In this document: positions 51,947-58,546 of the stretch, in pieces
How positions within the stretch are numbered: position 1 is the first letter of the stretch
Layout of the letters: every line of letters starts with the position of its first letter
Source: Enterobacter oligotrophicus
Lineage (GTDB): Bacteria; Pseudomonadota; Gammaproteobacteria; Enterobacterales; Enterobacteriaceae
Direction of reading: 5' to 3'
DNA length: 64,000 nucleotides
NCBI RefSeq assembly: GCF_009176645.1
Contig: NZ_AP019007.1
Location: 2,976,001-3,040,000, forward strand
Program-made: the position numbers and the translations under genes
The notes under the pieces: generated by a model
What the model was told of the DNA's origin: nothing
Seen by the model: only the letters and a program-made list of their open reading frames with translations
The model's database searches: none

Positions 51947-52333
51947 ATGCGTAAACACCTGTTAGCGATCGTCGCAGCGTCAACGCTGGTTCTTGGTTCT
52001 TCTGCGTTTGCTGCCGATCTTGAAGACAACATGGATATCCTCAGTGAAAACCTGAAGGTCGTTCAGAAAACCGACAATGCGACGGAAATGAAAGACGCAC
52101 TGACGAAGATGCGTGAAGCGGCGCTGGACGCGCAAAAAGCCACACCACCGAAGCTGGAAAACCAGGCACCTGATAGCGCCGGGATGAAAGATTTCCGCCA
52201 CGGTTTTGACGTGCTGGTCGGCCAGATCGACGGTGCGCTGAAGCTGGCGAATGAAGGCAAAGTGAAGGAAGCCCAGACGGCAGCCGACCTGATAGTGGCA
52301 ACACGCAACACGTATCACAAAAAGTACCGCTAA
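51947..52333 (+). CDS. cybC: Cytochrome b562, periplasmic four-helix haem protein
   Basis: 128 residues: a signal peptide of 22 residues (ending SSAFA) and a 106-residue mature four-helix bundle. The haem ligands Met7 and His102 of the mature protein are both present (ADLEDNM and TYHKKYR), so the protein should be functional; in many K-12 annotations cybC is truncated. AAAGGAAGTGAG precedes the ATG. It is the last core gene before the accessory block. Confidence 0.95.
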   Translation: MRKHLLAIVAASTLVLGSSAFAADLEDNMDILSENLKVVQKTDNATEMKDALTKMREAALDAQKATPPKLENQAPDSAGMKDFRHGFDVLVGQIDGALKLANEGKVKEAQTAADLIVATRNTYHKKYR

Positions 52334-52367
52334 TTGGGTGCCTGAGCTGTACGTCTTTTTTCCGTGT

Positions 52368-52392
52368 GCGGAGGCGCACTAAGCGCCCCCGC
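52368..52392. other. Hairpin beyond the hok-type gene
   Basis: GCGGAGGCGC and GCGCCCCCGC form a ten-base-pair stem (one G-U) around ACTAA. It starts 12 bases past the toxin stop on the minus strand. In hok mRNAs a 3' structure folds back on the leader; this could be its equivalent. No T-run follows on either strand, so it is not called a terminator. Confidence 0.45.
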
Positions 52393-52403
52393 ATGCTTGC
52401 TCC

Positions 52404-52559
52404 CTACTTTCCGGAGCGACAATCCATCCGCGCTGTCACTTCAAGCGAGCCGTTTCGAAAACGGATCTCGCACAGTGTTTTCCTCGTCACCAGTGTTAAG
52501 ATGATTATTGTCAAAGAAATAATCATCAAAACCCCGATACTTGGGTTTCTGCGTTTCAT
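52404..52559 (-). CDS. Hok-family toxin (type I toxin-antitoxin)
   Basis: A 51-residue protein read directly from the minus strand. Basic N-terminus MKRRNPS, one membrane helix (about 8-24, IGVLMIISLTIIILTLV), then TRKTLCEIRFRNGSLEVTA and a C-terminal CRSGK. This is the Hok/Gef pattern (LTRKSLCEIR...GHREV..., ...SGK in plasmid R1 Hok). Such peptides depolarise the inner membrane. AAGGAGG stands five bases before the ATG. Upstream features of hok mRNAs are present: a GAGAC/GTCTC 5' hairpin, an overlapping upstream frame ending at the start codon (ATGA), and a sok-like antisense hairpin. Located between cybC and a ten-gene cluster. Confidence 0.88.
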   Translation of the reverse strand: MKRRNPSIGVLMIISLTIIILTLVTRKTLCEIRFRNGSLEVTARMDCRSGK

Positions 52560-52843
52560 GGATGCCTCCTTGCTTTAAGCGGGCGAGGTAGCAAACTCCA
52601 CGGTCCGACGTGTCGTTTCGAGCCCCCGCCCTGATTTTTTATCAGGCGGGGCTTTCCACTTTCCGTCCCATGCATGAGACGGTCAGTCTCAAGCACCCGT
52701 CGCCACTCTAGCGAATCCCCATAAGAAAACCTTATCCACATCACATTTCTACGAGCCTGCTCGAAATCTTTTTCGCTGTGATTGACCCTTATTTGCCGCT
52801 GAATAGCGTGATATTCATCACGTAAATATGGCCATTTATCCAT
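52556..52843 (-). CDS. Open frame upstream of and coupled to the hok-type gene (mok-like)
   Basis: A frame of 95 codons (ATG at 52843; a GTG lies two codons earlier) that ends TGA overlapping the toxin ATG. In hok systems a mok frame is translated first and couples hok translation, and the last 39 codons here, from an internal ATG in the leader (rest of frame GTESGKPRLIKNQGGGSKR...), fit that role. The first part (MDKWPYLRDEYHAIQRQ, then SEKDFEQARRNVMWIRF) looks like ordinary protein but I recognise no family, and the Shine-Dalgarno is weak. It could be chance open frame upstream of the toxin promoter. Confidence 0.35.
   Translation of the reverse strand: MDKWPYLRDEYHAIQRQIRVNHSEKDFEQARRNVMWIRFSYGDSLEWRRVLETDRLMHGTESGKPRLIKNQGGGSKRHVGPWSLLPRPLKARRHP
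52595..52657 (+). ncRNA. Sok-like antisense RNA candidate
   Basis: On the strand opposite the toxin leader, TGAT and CCCCGCC (52624-52635) pair with ATCAGGCGGGG (52641-52651), with one bulged C and a T loop, followed by CTTTCC. This lies 60-100 bases upstream of the toxin start, the position of sok relative to hok. The 5' end is a guess; I could not assign a good sigma-70 promoter (TTGCTT at 52570-52575 lacks a well-spaced -10). Confidence 0.4.
52676..52690 (-). other. 5' hairpin of the hok-type mRNA
   Basis: On the minus strand GAGAC, TGACC, GTCTC preceded by GTGCTT and followed by ATG. Plasmid R1 hok mRNA has an equivalent GAGGC...GCCTC stem in the same CTTGAG context, recalled from memory. 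Confidence 0.5.
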
Positions 52844-52857
52844 ATTCACCGTATTTA

Positions 52858-52873
52858 TGTGGCACAGATCACT
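52858..52873. promoter_or_regulatory. CRP-like site upstream of the ten-gene cluster
   Basis: TGTGG-N6-TCACT, eight of ten positions of the TGTGA-N6-TCACA core, about 120 bases before the first gene. Catabolite control would suit a carbohydrate operon. Confidence 0.5.
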
Positions 52874-52886
52874 GCTGCTGCTCGCC

Positions 52887-52906
52887 TTTCCACTTTGAAG
52901 TGGAAA
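52887..52906. promoter_or_regulatory. Palindromic operator candidate of the ten-gene cluster
   Basis: Perfect 9-2-9 inverted repeat, TTTCCACTT, TG, AAGTGGAAA, 86 bases before the first start codon. The only regulator gene in the cluster, at 59703, is of the PRD activator type, which generally binds such sites upstream of the promoter. Assignment is inference. Confidence 0.65.
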
Positions 52907-52992
52907 ACAACTCGCTACAAACCCTCCACCGTGAACGTTAGTTTTATCCCAGAGCCATTAATGGGGTAAGACCAGTGATTAACGGAGCGGTA

Positions 52993-53313
52993 ATGAACGA
53001 CGTTGGGGAACAGGCGGTGCAAACAGAACAGCTCGCGAACACCATGCTGCAGCAGGTCTATGCCCTGCTGGCCCGGCACAACATCATCCCCAATGCAGTA
53101 CAGGAACAGATGCTGACCTCCCACGTCCGCGCGATGGCGCACCGGTCCGTGACCGGCGAGCCGCTGCCGGAGGTTGAAGCGGAGCTGTTCGATGAAATTT
53201 CACCTGATTCAATGCGGCTTGCCCGTGAAGTGGTCGCGCAGTTTGGCAACCTTCCTGATGAAGAAGCCTGGCTGCTCTCCGTTCACTTCGAAGTCGCGAA
53301 AGACAACCTTTAA
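52993..53313 (+). CDS. Single-PRD protein (EF_0829-type)
   Basis: 106 residues forming one PTS regulation domain without any DNA-binding part. The two histidines typical of a PRD are His44 (LTSHVRAMAHR) and His98 (LLSVHFEVAKD). PRDs are phosphorylated by HPr or EIIB proteins, so this may sense or relay PTS state. The ATG at 52993 has GGAG five bases upstream and is preferred to GTG 52975. It is the first gene of the cluster, followed after ten bases by the SFCGS gene. Homologues head the same gene group in Enterococcus and Salmonella, by recollection. Confidence 0.82.
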   Translation: MNDVGEQAVQTEQLANTMLQQVYALLARHNIIPNAVQEQMLTSHVRAMAHRSVTGEPLPEVEAELFDEISPDSMRLAREVVAQFGNLPDEEAWLLSVHFEVAKDNL

Positions 53314-53323
53314 GGAGCAACAC

Positions 53324-53686
53324 ATGGAACAGATTACAGTCGTGATTGGCGATCGCCTGGGTAAAGGTCAGAAAGTGGCTGCGGGTGTGGAAAAAGCAGG
53401 TGGACGCGCGGTTGTCGTGCCGGGTATGGCAGCAGATATGAAACTGGGCGACGTAATGAAAGCGGAAAACGCCACTTTCGGTATCTCTTTCTGCGGCAGC
53501 GGCGGCGCGGGGGCTATTACCGCGCAAACCAAATATGGCTACAAAGCGAAATACGGTATGCGTTCAGTGGATGAAGGCGTCACCGCCATCAACGAAGGCT
53601 GCAACGTGCTGGGCTTTGGCTTTATGGATAAAGAAGAGCTGGGCGAGCGTCTGGTACAGGCGTGGCAGAAGAAGCACGGCGCGTAA
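53324..53686 (+). CDS. Glycine-rich SFCGS family protein
   Basis: A 120-residue cytoplasmic protein named after the motif ISFCGSGGAGAITAQT (Cys57) that I can see directly. The N-terminus MEQITVVIGDRLGKGQKVAAG resembles a nucleotide- or phosphate-binding start. The function is unknown. The isolated cysteine in a small-residue loop recalls the phosphorylated cysteine loop of PTS EIIB proteins, but no homology is claimed. TAAGGAG lies seven bases before the ATG at 53324. Confidence 0.85.
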   Translation: MEQITVVIGDRLGKGQKVAAGVEKAGGRAVVVPGMAADMKLGDVMKAENATFGISFCGSGGAGAITAQTKYGYKAKYGMRSVDEGVTAINEGCNVLGFGFMDKEELGERLVQAWQKKHGA

Positions 53687-53688
53687 GT

Positions 53689-53988
53689 ATGAAAGAACAG
53701 TTCACAACCACGGTGAGAGTGAAGGGGAAGGGCGACGCCAAAGCGCGCGCCTTTGCTGATGCACTCAACCACGTTCAGGCCGCGGTGATGAAAGCCTCAC
53801 CGCATATCTTACTGCGTATTGAGCCACAGGATGTGCAGGTTGTTCAGGCGCAAGAAGCGGTGCGTAAAGAAGCATTTCTGTTCTTCTTTCTGCGCCGGGA
53901 AAGACGCACCTACAGCGTGGAGCTGGATGTGACCGTCAACGTGACTGCTATCAATCTCGACCAGGTGGATTTCGTCACGCAACGCTGA
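53689..53988 (+). CDS. DUF4312-type small protein
   Basis: 99 residues with alternating beta-strand-like segments (FTTTVRVKGKGDAKARAFADALNHVQ; YSVELDVTVNVTAINLDQVDF). Recognised by context and size as the DUF4312 (EF_0831-like) member of this gene group; function unknown. ATG 53689 begins two bases after the SFCGS stop, so the two are probably translated together. No good separate ribosome binding site is visible, which supports coupling. Confidence 0.78.
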   Translation: MKEQFTTTVRVKGKGDAKARAFADALNHVQAAVMKASPHILLRIEPQDVQVVQAQEAVRKEAFLFFFLRRERRTYSVELDVTVNVTAINLDQVDFVTQR

Positions 53989-54010
53989 TTATTCATAAAA
54001 GGGCAGACTG

Positions 54011-54787
54011 ATGTTCTTAATTATTTTAATAAAATCGCTCATCATTGGCGGCCTGGTTGGCGTCGGTGTAGGAGCCGGGGCTGCACGCATGTTTCATGCG
54101 CCTACCACTCAGGGTATGGGCGCGTTTCGCACATTGGGGGAACTGAACTCCTGTGAAGGGGACCCGGCATCCCACTTCTCCTTTGGGTTAGGTTTCTTCT
54201 TTAACGCCTGGGCCTCTTCCGTGGCCGCGGGTGCCTTCACACAGGACGTTGACCACCGCATCATCCCGAACTGGGGGGCGGCGGCGCTGATGATCAAAAA
54301 CCGTAACGTCGGTGAAACACTGCATGACCCGCGCAAAATGGCAATTGCCTGCGGCATCATCGGCATGATTGTTGTGACCTTCCTTAACCTGACCGCCTCT
54401 TCCGTTCCGGCCGCACTCCAGGTGACCGCCGTGAAGGTACTGGTGCCTGCGGCTAACCTGCTGGTGAACACCGTGATGCCAGTGATCTTCTGGCTGGCGG
54501 CCATCGACGCAGGTAAAAAATCCGGCTTCTGGGCCACCATCTTTGGTGGTGCTGCACAGCTGATCATGGGTAACGCCGTACCGGGGCTGGTACTGGGTAT
54601 TCTGATTGGTAAAGGTGTTGAAGAGAGCGGCTGGAACCACGTCACCAAAGTGATGATGGCGGCCATCGTCCTGCTGTTCGTGCTGAGCGGTTTCTTCCGC
54701 GGCTTCGACATGAAGATGATCGAATCCTTCCATCTGACCGTGCCGAACTGGCTCGACATGATCCACAACTCGCTCAGCGGTAAATAA
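54011..54787 (+). CDS. DUF4311-type polytopic membrane protein
   Basis: 258 residues with about seven hydrophobic segments, starting MFLIILIKSLIIGGLVGVGVG. A conserved-looking polar stretch LNSCEGDPASHFSFGLGFFFNAW lies after the first helix. Identified as the DUF4311 (EF_0832-like) protein by gene context and composition. It is adjacent to a second membrane protein, and together they look like the two membrane components of a transporter. Function is not established. Confidence 0.8.
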   Translation: MFLIILIKSLIIGGLVGVGVGAGAARMFHAPTTQGMGAFRTLGELNSCEGDPASHFSFGLGFFFNAWASSVAAGAFTQDVDHRIIPNWGAAALMIKNRNVGETLHDPRKMAIACGIIGMIVVTFLNLTASSVPAALQVTAVKVLVPAANLLVNTVMPVIFWLAAIDAGKKSGFWATIFGGAAQLIMGNAVPGLVLGILIGKGVEESGWNHVTKVMMAAIVLLFVLSGFFRGFDMKMIESFHLTVPNWLDMIHNSLSGK

Positions 54788-54800
54788 CAGGAGCCTCGAC

Positions 54801-55442
54801 ATGGAACAAAATAAAGGTTTTTGGTATGCCGACTGGTCGTTCCCGATCTTCGTTGGCCTGCTCTCCTCCGGTGTGTTCGCCGGGACGCACATGTACTACC
54901 TGTACGGCATCGGCGCGTTTAACGAAGTGGCCTTCGTGGCGATGCTGAAAGCAGGCATCGATACCGGCGTGTACGGCGCGGTGGCGGCGTTCGGCGCGAG
55001 CTTCCTGTTCGCCCGTATTATTGAAGGATCGCTGGTCGGTATTCTTGATATCGGCGGCGCGATCCAGACCGGTGTAGGCCTCGGCGTTCCGGCGCTGCTG
55101 CTGGGTGCGGGCATCATGTTCCCGGTGACCAACTTTATTGCCTCGCTGATTACCGGCCTGGTGATTGGTCTGGCGATTGGTTACGTCATTATCCTGGCGC
55201 GTAAGTTCACCATCAATCAGAGCAACTCCACCTACGGGGCAGACGTGATGATGGGCGCGGGTAACGCCTCTGGCCGCTTCCTCGGGCCGTTGATTATCCT
55301 CAGCGCCATGACCGCCTCCATTCCCATCGGCGTCGGTTCCCTGGTTGGCGCACTGCTGTTCTATATCTGGCAGAAGCCTATTACCGGTGGTGCCATCCTC
55401 GGCGCAATGATTTTAGGCTGGCTGTTCCCGGTCGCCCTTTAA
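54801..55442 (+). CDS. DUF4310-type polytopic membrane protein
   Basis: 213 residues with about six hydrophobic segments. The loop NQSNSTYGADVMMGAGNASGRFLG near residues 135-158 is polar and glycine-rich, like a substrate loop in PTS EIIC proteins, though no family link is shown. Identified as the DUF4310 (EF_0833-like) protein by context. It starts 13 bases after the DUF4311 gene with AGGAG upstream. Confidence 0.8.
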   Translation: MEQNKGFWYADWSFPIFVGLLSSGVFAGTHMYYLYGIGAFNEVAFVAMLKAGIDTGVYGAVAAFGASFLFARIIEGSLVGILDIGGAIQTGVGLGVPALLLGAGIMFPVTNFIASLITGLVIGLAIGYVIILARKFTINQSNSTYGADVMMGAGNASGRFLGPLIILSAMTASIPIGVGSLVGALLFYIWQKPITGGAILGAMILGWLFPVAL

Positions 55443-55484
55443 TACCTGCGGGCGCATCTGCGCCCGCCTTATCAGGAGATCCCC

Positions 55485-56618
55485 ATGTTTGATTTACTCC
55501 TGCGCCGTGCGCGCCTTACCGACGATACCCTGACCGATATCGCCATTCAGGACGGGAAAATCGCGGCGCTTGGCGAGATTGACGCGCCCGCTCATAAAAC
55601 GGTTGAGCTGAACGGCGAAGTGTTCGTCAGCGCAGGCTGGATTGACTCTCACGTTCACTGCTACCCGAATTCGCCGATTTACCATGACGAGCCGGACAGC
55701 GTAGGCATTGCTACGGGCGTGACCACCGTTGTGGACGCAGGCAGTACCGGCGCGGACGACGTGGACGATTTTTATGACATCACCCGCAAAGCCTCCACCG
55801 AAGTCTTTGCCCTGCTGAACATCTCCCGCGTGGGGCTGATTGCCCAGAACGAACTGGCCAATATGGCCAACATTGACGCTGATGCGGTGAAGCAGGCGGT
55901 TAAACGCCACCCTGATTTTATTGTCGGCCTGAAAGCGCGCATGAGCAGCAGCGTGGTCGGTGAAAACGGCATTACGCCGCTGGAACGCGCGAAAGCGATC
56001 CAGAAAGAGAACGGCGATCTGCCGTTGATGGTGCACATCGGCAATAACCCGCCGAACCTCGACGAAATTGCCGGGCTGCTGAGTTCTGGTGACATCATCA
56101 CCCACTGCTACAACGGCAAACCGAACCGCATTCTGACGCCTTCCGGCGAACTGCGTGCGTCCATCACGTCTGCGCTGAAACGCGGCGTGCGTCTGGACGT
56201 CGGCCACGGCACGGCGAGCTTTAGCTTTGAGGTGGCGAAACGCGCCATCGCGATGGGCATTCTGCCGCACACCATTAGCTCGGATATCTACTGCCGCAAC
56301 CGTATCAACGGCCCGGTGGGCAGCCTGGCAAGCGTGATGTCGAAATTCCTCGCTATTGGCATGTCACTGCCGCAGGTCATTGCGTGCGTGACCGCGAACG
56401 CCGCCGACGGCCTGCGCCTGACGCGCAAAGGGCGTATTGAGCCAGGGCTCGACGCCGACCTGACGCTGTTCACCATTAAACGCCAGCCGACGGTGCTGAC
56501 GGATGCTGAAAACGACAGCCTGCAGGCTGAACACATTCTGGTGCCGCTTGCCGCGATCCGCGCGGGCAAGGGCTACATGACCGAACAAGGGAGCACGGAA
56601 CATGCCTTCGATTTATGA
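55485..56618 (+). CDS. Amidohydrolase/deacetylase (EF_0837-type)
   Basis: A 377-residue metal-dependent amidohydrolase. Metal ligands visible: DSHVHCYP (His56, His58), a lysine likely to be carbamylated (GLKARMS, Lys150), VHIGN (His184), THCYNGK (His207) and SSDIYC (Asp267). It should remove an acyl group or open a cyclic amide, most simply N-deacetylating an amino sugar acid before the ammonia-lyase encoded next. AGGAGAT lies before the ATG, and it overlaps the next gene by 17 bases. Confidence 0.84.
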   Translation: MFDLLLRRARLTDDTLTDIAIQDGKIAALGEIDAPAHKTVELNGEVFVSAGWIDSHVHCYPNSPIYHDEPDSVGIATGVTTVVDAGSTGADDVDDFYDITRKASTEVFALLNISRVGLIAQNELANMANIDADAVKQAVKRHPDFIVGLKARMSSSVVGENGITPLERAKAIQKENGDLPLMVHIGNNPPNLDEIAGLLSSGDIITHCYNGKPNRILTPSGELRASITSALKRGVRLDVGHGTASFSFEVAKRAIAMGILPHTISSDIYCRNRINGPVGSLASVMSKFLAIGMSLPQVIACVTANAADGLRLTRKGRIEPGLDADLTLFTIKRQPTVLTDAENDSLQAEHILVPLAAIRAGKGYMTEQGSTEHAFDL

Positions 56619-57720
56619 GAAGTACCACTTAAAGCAAGTTATCAATACCTCTGGCCGCATGACGGCGCTGGGCGTCTCCACGCCGCGCCCGGAAGTGGTG
56701 CAGGCGGCGATGGACGGGATGAACCACTATTTTGAGATGAAGGATCTGGTCAACAAAACCGGCGAATACATCGCGAAACTGCTGGATGTGGAAGGGGCGA
56801 CGGTGGTTTCCTGTGCGTCGGCAGGCATTGCCCAGTCCGTGGCGGCGGTGCTGGTAAAAGACAGCGACTGGCTGCTGGAAAACCTGCATGTCACCCCGAT
56901 TGAGAACAACGAAATCGTTCTGCCGAAAGGCCACAACGTCAACTTTGGCGCGCCGGTCGGCACGATGGTGGCGCTGGGCGGCGGTAAGCTGGTAGAAGCA
57001 GGCTACGCTAATGAGTGCTCTGCCGATCAGCTGGCGGCGGCGATCACCCCACGCACCGCGGCGATCCTCTACATCAAATCTCACCACTGCGTGCAGAAAA
57101 GCATGCTCAGCGTGGAGCAAGCGGCAGTGGTGGCGCGTAAACACGATCTGCCGCTGATCGTCGATGCTGCAGCAGAAGAAGATCTGCATGTTTATTACCG
57201 CTCCGGTGCTGACCTGGTGATCTACAGCGGCGCGAAGGCGATCGAAGGGCCAACCAGCGGGCTGGTGATCGGTAAAGCTCAATATGTTGAGTGGGTAAAA
57301 CGCCAGACGGCGGGCATTGGCCGTGCCATGAAGGTGGGCAAAGAGGGCATCCTCGGCCTGACCTGCGCCATCGAACACTACCTCACGGCGACCAAAGAGA
57401 GCGGTGCCGAGATGGTCGCCAAAATGACGCCGTTTATCGACGCGCTGAATACCCTGAACGGCGTCACGGCGCGCGTGGTCTGGGACAGCGCCGGTCGTGA
57501 CATCGCCCGCACCGAGATCAAGTTCGACGAAGCCACCACGGGTGTCGGCACTGGCGAACTGGTGAATGCGCTGAAGCAGGGTGAATACGCCATTTACTTC
57601 CGTGGCTACAAGGCCAACGAAGGGATTATCGAAGCGGATGTGCGCAGCGTGAACGCTGATCAGCTGAACATCGTGTACCGCCGCATTAGCGAAGTGTTAG
57701 GACAGGAGAAAAACGCATGA
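56602..57720 (+). CDS. DgaE-like PLP-dependent ammonia-lyase
   Basis: A 372-residue SelA-like fold-type I PLP enzyme. The Schiff-base lysine is Lys212 in LVIYSGAKAIEGPTSG and the cofactor aspartate Asp188 in PLIVDAAAEED. Salmonella DgaE converts D-glucosaminate-6-phosphate to 2-keto-3-deoxygluconate-6-phosphate and ammonia; this protein is the obvious counterpart, though the amino acid stereochemistry of its substrate is unknown. It overlaps the amidohydrolase gene and, by ATGA, the aldolase gene, so the three are made together. Confidence 0.84.
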   Translation: MPSIYEKYHLKQVINTSGRMTALGVSTPRPEVVQAAMDGMNHYFEMKDLVNKTGEYIAKLLDVEGATVVSCASAGIAQSVAAVLVKDSDWLLENLHVTPIENNEIVLPKGHNVNFGAPVGTMVALGGGKLVEAGYANECSADQLAAAITPRTAAILYIKSHHCVQKSMLSVEQAAVVARKHDLPLIVDAAAEEDLHVYYRSGADLVIYSGAKAIEGPTSGLVIGKAQYVEWVKRQTAGIGRAMKVGKEGILGLTCAIEHYLTATKESGAEMVAKMTPFIDALNTLNGVTARVVWDSAGRDIARTEIKFDEATTGVGTGELVNALKQGEYAIYFRGYKANEGIIEADVRSVNADQLNIVYRRISEVLGQEKNA

Positions 57721-58457
57721 AACTGACCCCCAATTTTTACCGTGACCGCGTCTGCCTGAACGTACTGGCTGGCTCTAAGGCCAACGCCAGCGCCATTTAT
57801 GAGGCGGCGGAAGGTCATGTGCTGGTGGGCGTGCTCTCCAAAAACTACCCGGACGTAGCGAGCGCGGTCGCGGATATGCGTGAGTACGCGGCACTGATTG
57901 ATAATGCGCTCTCTGTGGGTCTGGGCGCGGGCGATCCAAACCAGTCGGCGATGGTGAGTGAAATTTCCCGCCAGGTGCAGCCGCAGCACGTCAACCAGGT
58001 CTTCACCGGCGTGGCCACCAGCCGCGCGCTGCTGGGGCAGAATGATTCCGTCGTCAACGGTCTGGTCTCTCCGACTGGCACCGTCGGGATGGTGAAAATC
58101 TCCACAGGCCCGCTGAGCAGCGCAGCTATGGACGGCATTGTGCCGGTTGAAACCGCGATTGCCCTGCTGAAAGATTTCGGCGGCAGCTCGATCAAATACT
58201 TCCCGATGGGTGGCCTGAAGTGCCGTGATGAGTACAAAGCAGTGGCGGAAGCCTGCGCCCGTCACGATTTCTGGCTGGAGCCGACCGGCGGTATCGATCT
58301 GGAAAACTTCGAAGAGATCCTGCAGATTGCGCTGGATGCAGGCGTGAGCAAAATCATTCCACATATTTACAGCTCGATCATCGACAAAGCCAGCGGCGAC
58401 ACACGCCCGGAAGATGTGCGCACGCTGCTTGAAATGACGAAGAAGCTGGTTAAATAG
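57717..58457 (+). CDS. DgaF-like KDGP aldolase
   Basis: A 246-residue class I aldolase of the EF_0839/DgaF type. The Schiff-base lysine is probably Lys160 (SSIKYFPMGGLK), as in KDPG aldolases. It would split 2-keto-3-deoxygluconate-6-phosphate to pyruvate and glyceraldehyde-3-phosphate. It overlaps the ammonia-lyase gene by ATGA and is followed by a palindromic repeat. Confidence 0.85.
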   Translation: MKLTPNFYRDRVCLNVLAGSKANASAIYEAAEGHVLVGVLSKNYPDVASAVADMREYAALIDNALSVGLGAGDPNQSAMVSEISRQVQPQHVNQVFTGVATSRALLGQNDSVVNGLVSPTGTVGMVKISTGPLSSAAMDGIVPVETAIALLKDFGGSSIKYFPMGGLKCRDEYKAVAEACARHDFWLEPTGGIDLENFEEILQIALDAGVSKIIPHIYSSIIDKASGDTRPEDVRTLLEMTKKLVK

Positions 58458-58468
58458 CAAAAACAACA

Positions 58469-58515
58469 CCCCTCACCCTAACCCTCTCCCAAAGGGAGAG
58501 GGCCGGGGTGAGGGG
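58469..58515. repeat. Nested palindromic repeat, short form
   Basis: CCCCTCACCC, TAA, CCCTCTCCC, AAA, GGGAGAGGG, CCG, GGGTGAGGGG: a single 47-base double-stem hairpin. It sits between the aldolase and lactonase genes and may end or weaken transcription before the last two genes. Compare 41896-42012 and 62126-62231. Confidence 0.85.
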
Positions 58516-58546
58516 AAACACACCGCACAAACCTGAAGGAGCCACC

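Noticed and set aside
51947..52333. cybC as a pseudogene, as in many K-12 annotations
   Set aside because: Here the frame is complete with a signal peptide and both haem ligands.
52859..52876. Possible sigma-54 promoter (TGGCAC ... TGCT) before the ten-gene cluster
   Set aside because: The GG and GC doublets are 11 bases apart instead of the required 10, and the cluster regulator has no AAA+ domain. The same bases fit a CRP-like site better.
52993..58457. Calling the cluster the D-glucosaminate dga operon
   Set aside because: Only the ammonia-lyase and aldolase correspond. The mannose-type PTS permease subunits and the LevR-like sigma-54 activator of dga are absent, and amidohydrolase, lactonase and unknown membrane proteins are present.
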